This document shows positions 5,939 through 7,399 of a DNA stretch of 7,399 nucleotides, one piece after another. The number at the start of each line of letters is the position of its first letter. Position 1 is the first letter of the stretch. The notes under the pieces are model-generated. The model was not told where the DNA came from. It saw only the letters and a program-made list of their open reading frames with translations, and did no database searches. The stretch lies in assembly GCA_030424705.1 (NCBI GenBank), contig JAUHWJ010000077.1:1-7399 (forward strand), given 5' to 3'. The stretch comes from Alphaproteobacteria bacterium. Lineage in GTDB: Bacteria; Pseudomonadota; Alphaproteobacteria; Rhodobacterales; Rhodobacteraceae. Position numbers and translations under genes: made by a program.

Positions 5939-6480
5939 CGCAGCGAGGCGATTCGCGTCCTCAGCTCGTCCGCCAGCGCCTCCCGCTCCTCCGGCGTCAG
6001 GAAGGCGCCGAGTTCGATCCGCCGCCCGGCGCCGCGGAGCGTGAGATAACGGCTGATCTCCCGCGTGTCGGAGAGCGTGATGTCCACCCAATAGGGATTC
6101 GCGGCCCAGCGCAGAACCTTGCCCCGCGGCTCCCGCCGCTCCACCGCGATGGCGTCCGGCCACAGCCGCAGCTCCTCCGTCAGCCGCCCCGAACGGTAGG
6201 AGAGGCGCATGAAGCCCCAGAGGGCGAGGAGCGCCGCCCCCGCATAGGGGGCGAGCGCCGGCGCGGCCGGCGTGCCGGCGAGCGCGAGGATCGGCAGCGC
6301 CATCGCCGCGGCGGAGAGCCCCATGAGCCAGCGGAACCCCTCGGGCTTCAGCGAGCGGTGCGGCCAGAGCGTGACGGACCAGAGCGGCGCGTCGGTCCGC
6401 CGGAACGGGTCGGAGCCGGAAGCGAATGCGGCCGGGGAGGGTTCCCCGGCCGCGTACTTCTTTTCGTGAGGGTCGGTCAT
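5926..6480 (-). CDS. DUF2244 family membrane protein
   Basis: The 184-residue protein has the DUF2244 pattern: an N-terminal W-S-V-T-L-W-P-H-R-S-L (34-44) and G-F (48-49), two hydrophobic segments (about 50-69 and 73-93), then a soluble domain with R-E-P-R-G-K-V-L-R-W-A-A-N-P-Y-W-V and a C-terminal L-T-P-E-E-R-E-A-L-A. The function of the family is unknown. It is probably an inner-membrane protein with a cytoplasmic C-terminal domain. It starts six bases after the ctaD stop, so it is almost certainly co-transcribed with it, suggesting a link to cytochrome oxidase assembly or activity (inference). Codons 10-18 form a perfect 11-bp hairpin. The first 30 residues are low-complexity and look disordered. 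Confidence 0.88.
   Translation of the reverse strand: MTDPHEKKYAAGEPSPAAFASGSDPFRRTDAPLWSVTLWPHRSLKPEGFRWLMGLSAAAMALPILALAGTPAAPALAPYAGAALLALWGFMRLSYRSGRLTEELRLWPDAIAVERREPRGKVLRWAANPYWVDITLSDTREISRYLTLRGAGRRIELGAFLTPEEREALADELRTRIASLRRAP
6428..6453 (-). other. perfect 11-bp stem-loop within the start of the DUF2244 gene
   Basis: GCGGCCGGGGA (6428-6438) and TCCCCGGCCGC (6443-6453) pair perfectly around a 4-base loop. The hairpin lies in codons 10-18 of the DUF2244 gene, about 35 bases after the ctaD stop. It encodes the disordered A-A-G-E-P-S-P-A-A stretch, so protein constraint is unlikely to explain it. It could protect the ctaD mRNA 3' end or reduce expression of the genes after ctaD. No T run follows. 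Confidence 0.6.
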
Positions 6481-6486
6481 GGCCGC

Positions 6487-7399
6487 TCAGTGATGCTGCT
6501 TGTCCCACATGTCCCGCGTCGGGAGCGTCTCGAACGTGTGCTCGGGCGGCGGGTTGGAGAGGGTCCATTCCAGCGTCTCGGCATGCGGTCCCCAGTACGC
6601 GGGCTCGGTGACCTTCTCGCCGCGCGTCAGGGTGTACCAGACGATCCAGAGGAAGAAGAGCAGCGACGCGCCGGAGAGGAACGCCCCCCAGCTGGAGACG
6701 TAATTCCAGAGCGCGAACTGCTCCGGATAGTCGATATAGCGCCGGGGCATGCCCTGCCGCCCGAGGAAGTGCTGCGGGAAGAAGGTGATGTTGGCGCCGA
6801 TGAACATCATCCAGAAATGGAGCTTGCCCGCCCATTCCGGATACTGCCGGCCGGACATCTTGCCGAACCAGTAGTAGATGCCGGCGAAGATGCCGAAGAC
6901 GGCGCCGAGGCTCATCACGTAGTGGAAGTGCGCCACCACGTAGTAGGTGTCGTGATAGGCCCGGTCCACCGCCGCCTGGGAGAGGATGATGCCGGTCACG
7001 CCGCCGACGGTGAAGAGGAAGAGGAAGCCGAAGGCCCAGAGCATCGGCGTCTTGAACTCGATGGAGCCGCCCCACATCGTCGCGATCCAGGAGAAGACCT
7101 TGATGCCGGTCGGCACCGCGATCACCATCGTCGCGAGCATGAAATAGGCCTGCGCGTTCGCGCTCATGCCCACCGTATACATGTGGTGCGCCCAGACGAC
7201 GAAGCCGAGCACGCCGATTCCGATCATCGCCCAGACCATGCCGAGATAGCCGAAGATCGGCTTCTTCGCGAAGGTCGAGATGACATGGGAGATGATGCCG
7301 AAGGCCGGCACGATGATGATGTAGACTTCCGGGTGCCCGAAGAACCAGAGGATGTGCTGGTAGAGCACCGGGTCGCCGCCGCCCGCCGGATCGAAGAAG
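6487..7399 (-). CDS. ctaD: cytochrome c oxidase subunit I (aa3-type), C-terminal part; N-terminus outside the window
   Basis: The visible 303 codons are a little over half of a typical ~530-560-residue CtaD; the frame runs open off the right edge, so an internal GTG at 7368 is not the start. The enzyme reduces O2 to water with electrons from cytochrome c and pumps protons across the inner membrane. Visible active-site features are the CuB ligand and cross-linked Tyr in GHPEVY (7338-7321), whose Glu marks the A1 oxidase type; the CuB His pair in [10 protein letters not shown] (7188-7183); the K-channel Lys in TGIKVFSW (7101-7099); and the heme ligands in VAHFHYVMS (His at 6930-6928 for heme a3 and 6924-6922 for heme a). 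[10 protein letters not shown] near the C-terminus is also typical. All residues visible here are intact. The DUF2244 gene follows after six bases. Confidence 0.98.
   Translation of the reverse strand, partial: FFDPAGGGDPVLYQHILWFFGHPEVYIIIVPAFGIISHVISTFAKKPIFGYLGMVWAMIGIGVLGFVVWAHHMYTVGMSANAQAYFMLATMVIAVPTGIKVFSWIATMWGGSIEFKTPMLWAFGFLFLFTVGGVTGIILSQAAVDRAYHDTYYVVAHFHYVMSLGAVFGIFAGIYYWFGKMSGRQYPEWAGKLHFWMMFIGANITFFPQHFLGRQGMPRRYIDYPEQFALWNYVSSWGAFLSGASLLFFLWIVWYTLTRGEKVTEPAYWGPHAETLEWTLSNPPPEHTFETLPTRDMWDKQHH

Overview
This is a very GC-rich (by eye above 70% G+C), gene-dense chromosomal window from an alphaproteobacterium. The evidence is the family content: CcmA/CcmB of system I cytochrome c maturation, an A1-type aa3 oxidase subunit I, a DUF2244 protein, and a GST-fold protein that looks like the alphaproteobacterial division factor FzlA. 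A Rhodobacterales-like lineage is possible but cannot be settled from this sequence. No mobile element, CRISPR array, rRNA or tRNA is visible.

Layout. Positions 1-190 are non-coding, apart from a possible few codons of a leftward gene at the extreme left edge. They carry candidate divergent promoters. The rightward block 191-5281 then runs ccmA, ccmB, a membrane-anchored alpha/beta hydrolase of unknown role, mtgA (monofunctional peptidoglycan glycosyltransferase), an FzlA-like GST-fold protein, and queG (epoxyqueuosine reductase). Several junctions are start-stop overlaps: GTGA at ccmA/ccmB and at hydrolase/mtgA, and TGATG at fzlA/queG. Several listed reading frames begin too far upstream, so starts for ccmB, mtgA and queG were reassigned to 826, 2764 and 4166. 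From the right edge, a leftward block runs ctaD (cytochrome c oxidase subunit I, only the C-terminal 303 codons in the window), a DUF2244 membrane protein, and a LuxR/FixJ-type regulator. The regulator meets queG tail to tail with an 11-bp overlap.

How the genes may work together. ccmAB (heme handling for c-type cytochromes) and ctaD (terminal oxidase) are both respiratory, but they lie on opposite strands in separate transcription units. mtgA and fzlA concern peptidoglycan synthesis and division. queG belongs to tRNA queuosine synthesis and is translationally coupled to fzlA.

Most worth a second look: (1) the regulator's receiver domain lacks the phosphoacceptor Asp (Gly at that position) and has lost one of the acidic-pocket residues, yet it sits behind an oxidase gene; (2) there are two perfect GC-rich stem-loops in the ctaD-DUF2244-regulator transcript, one with the DUF2244 stop codon in its loop; (3) the hydrolase has a membrane insert and is translationally fused to mtgA; (4) ccmC is missing after ccmB. 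Most of the window is otherwise ordinary housekeeping sequence, and I see no clear-cut novel multi-gene system.
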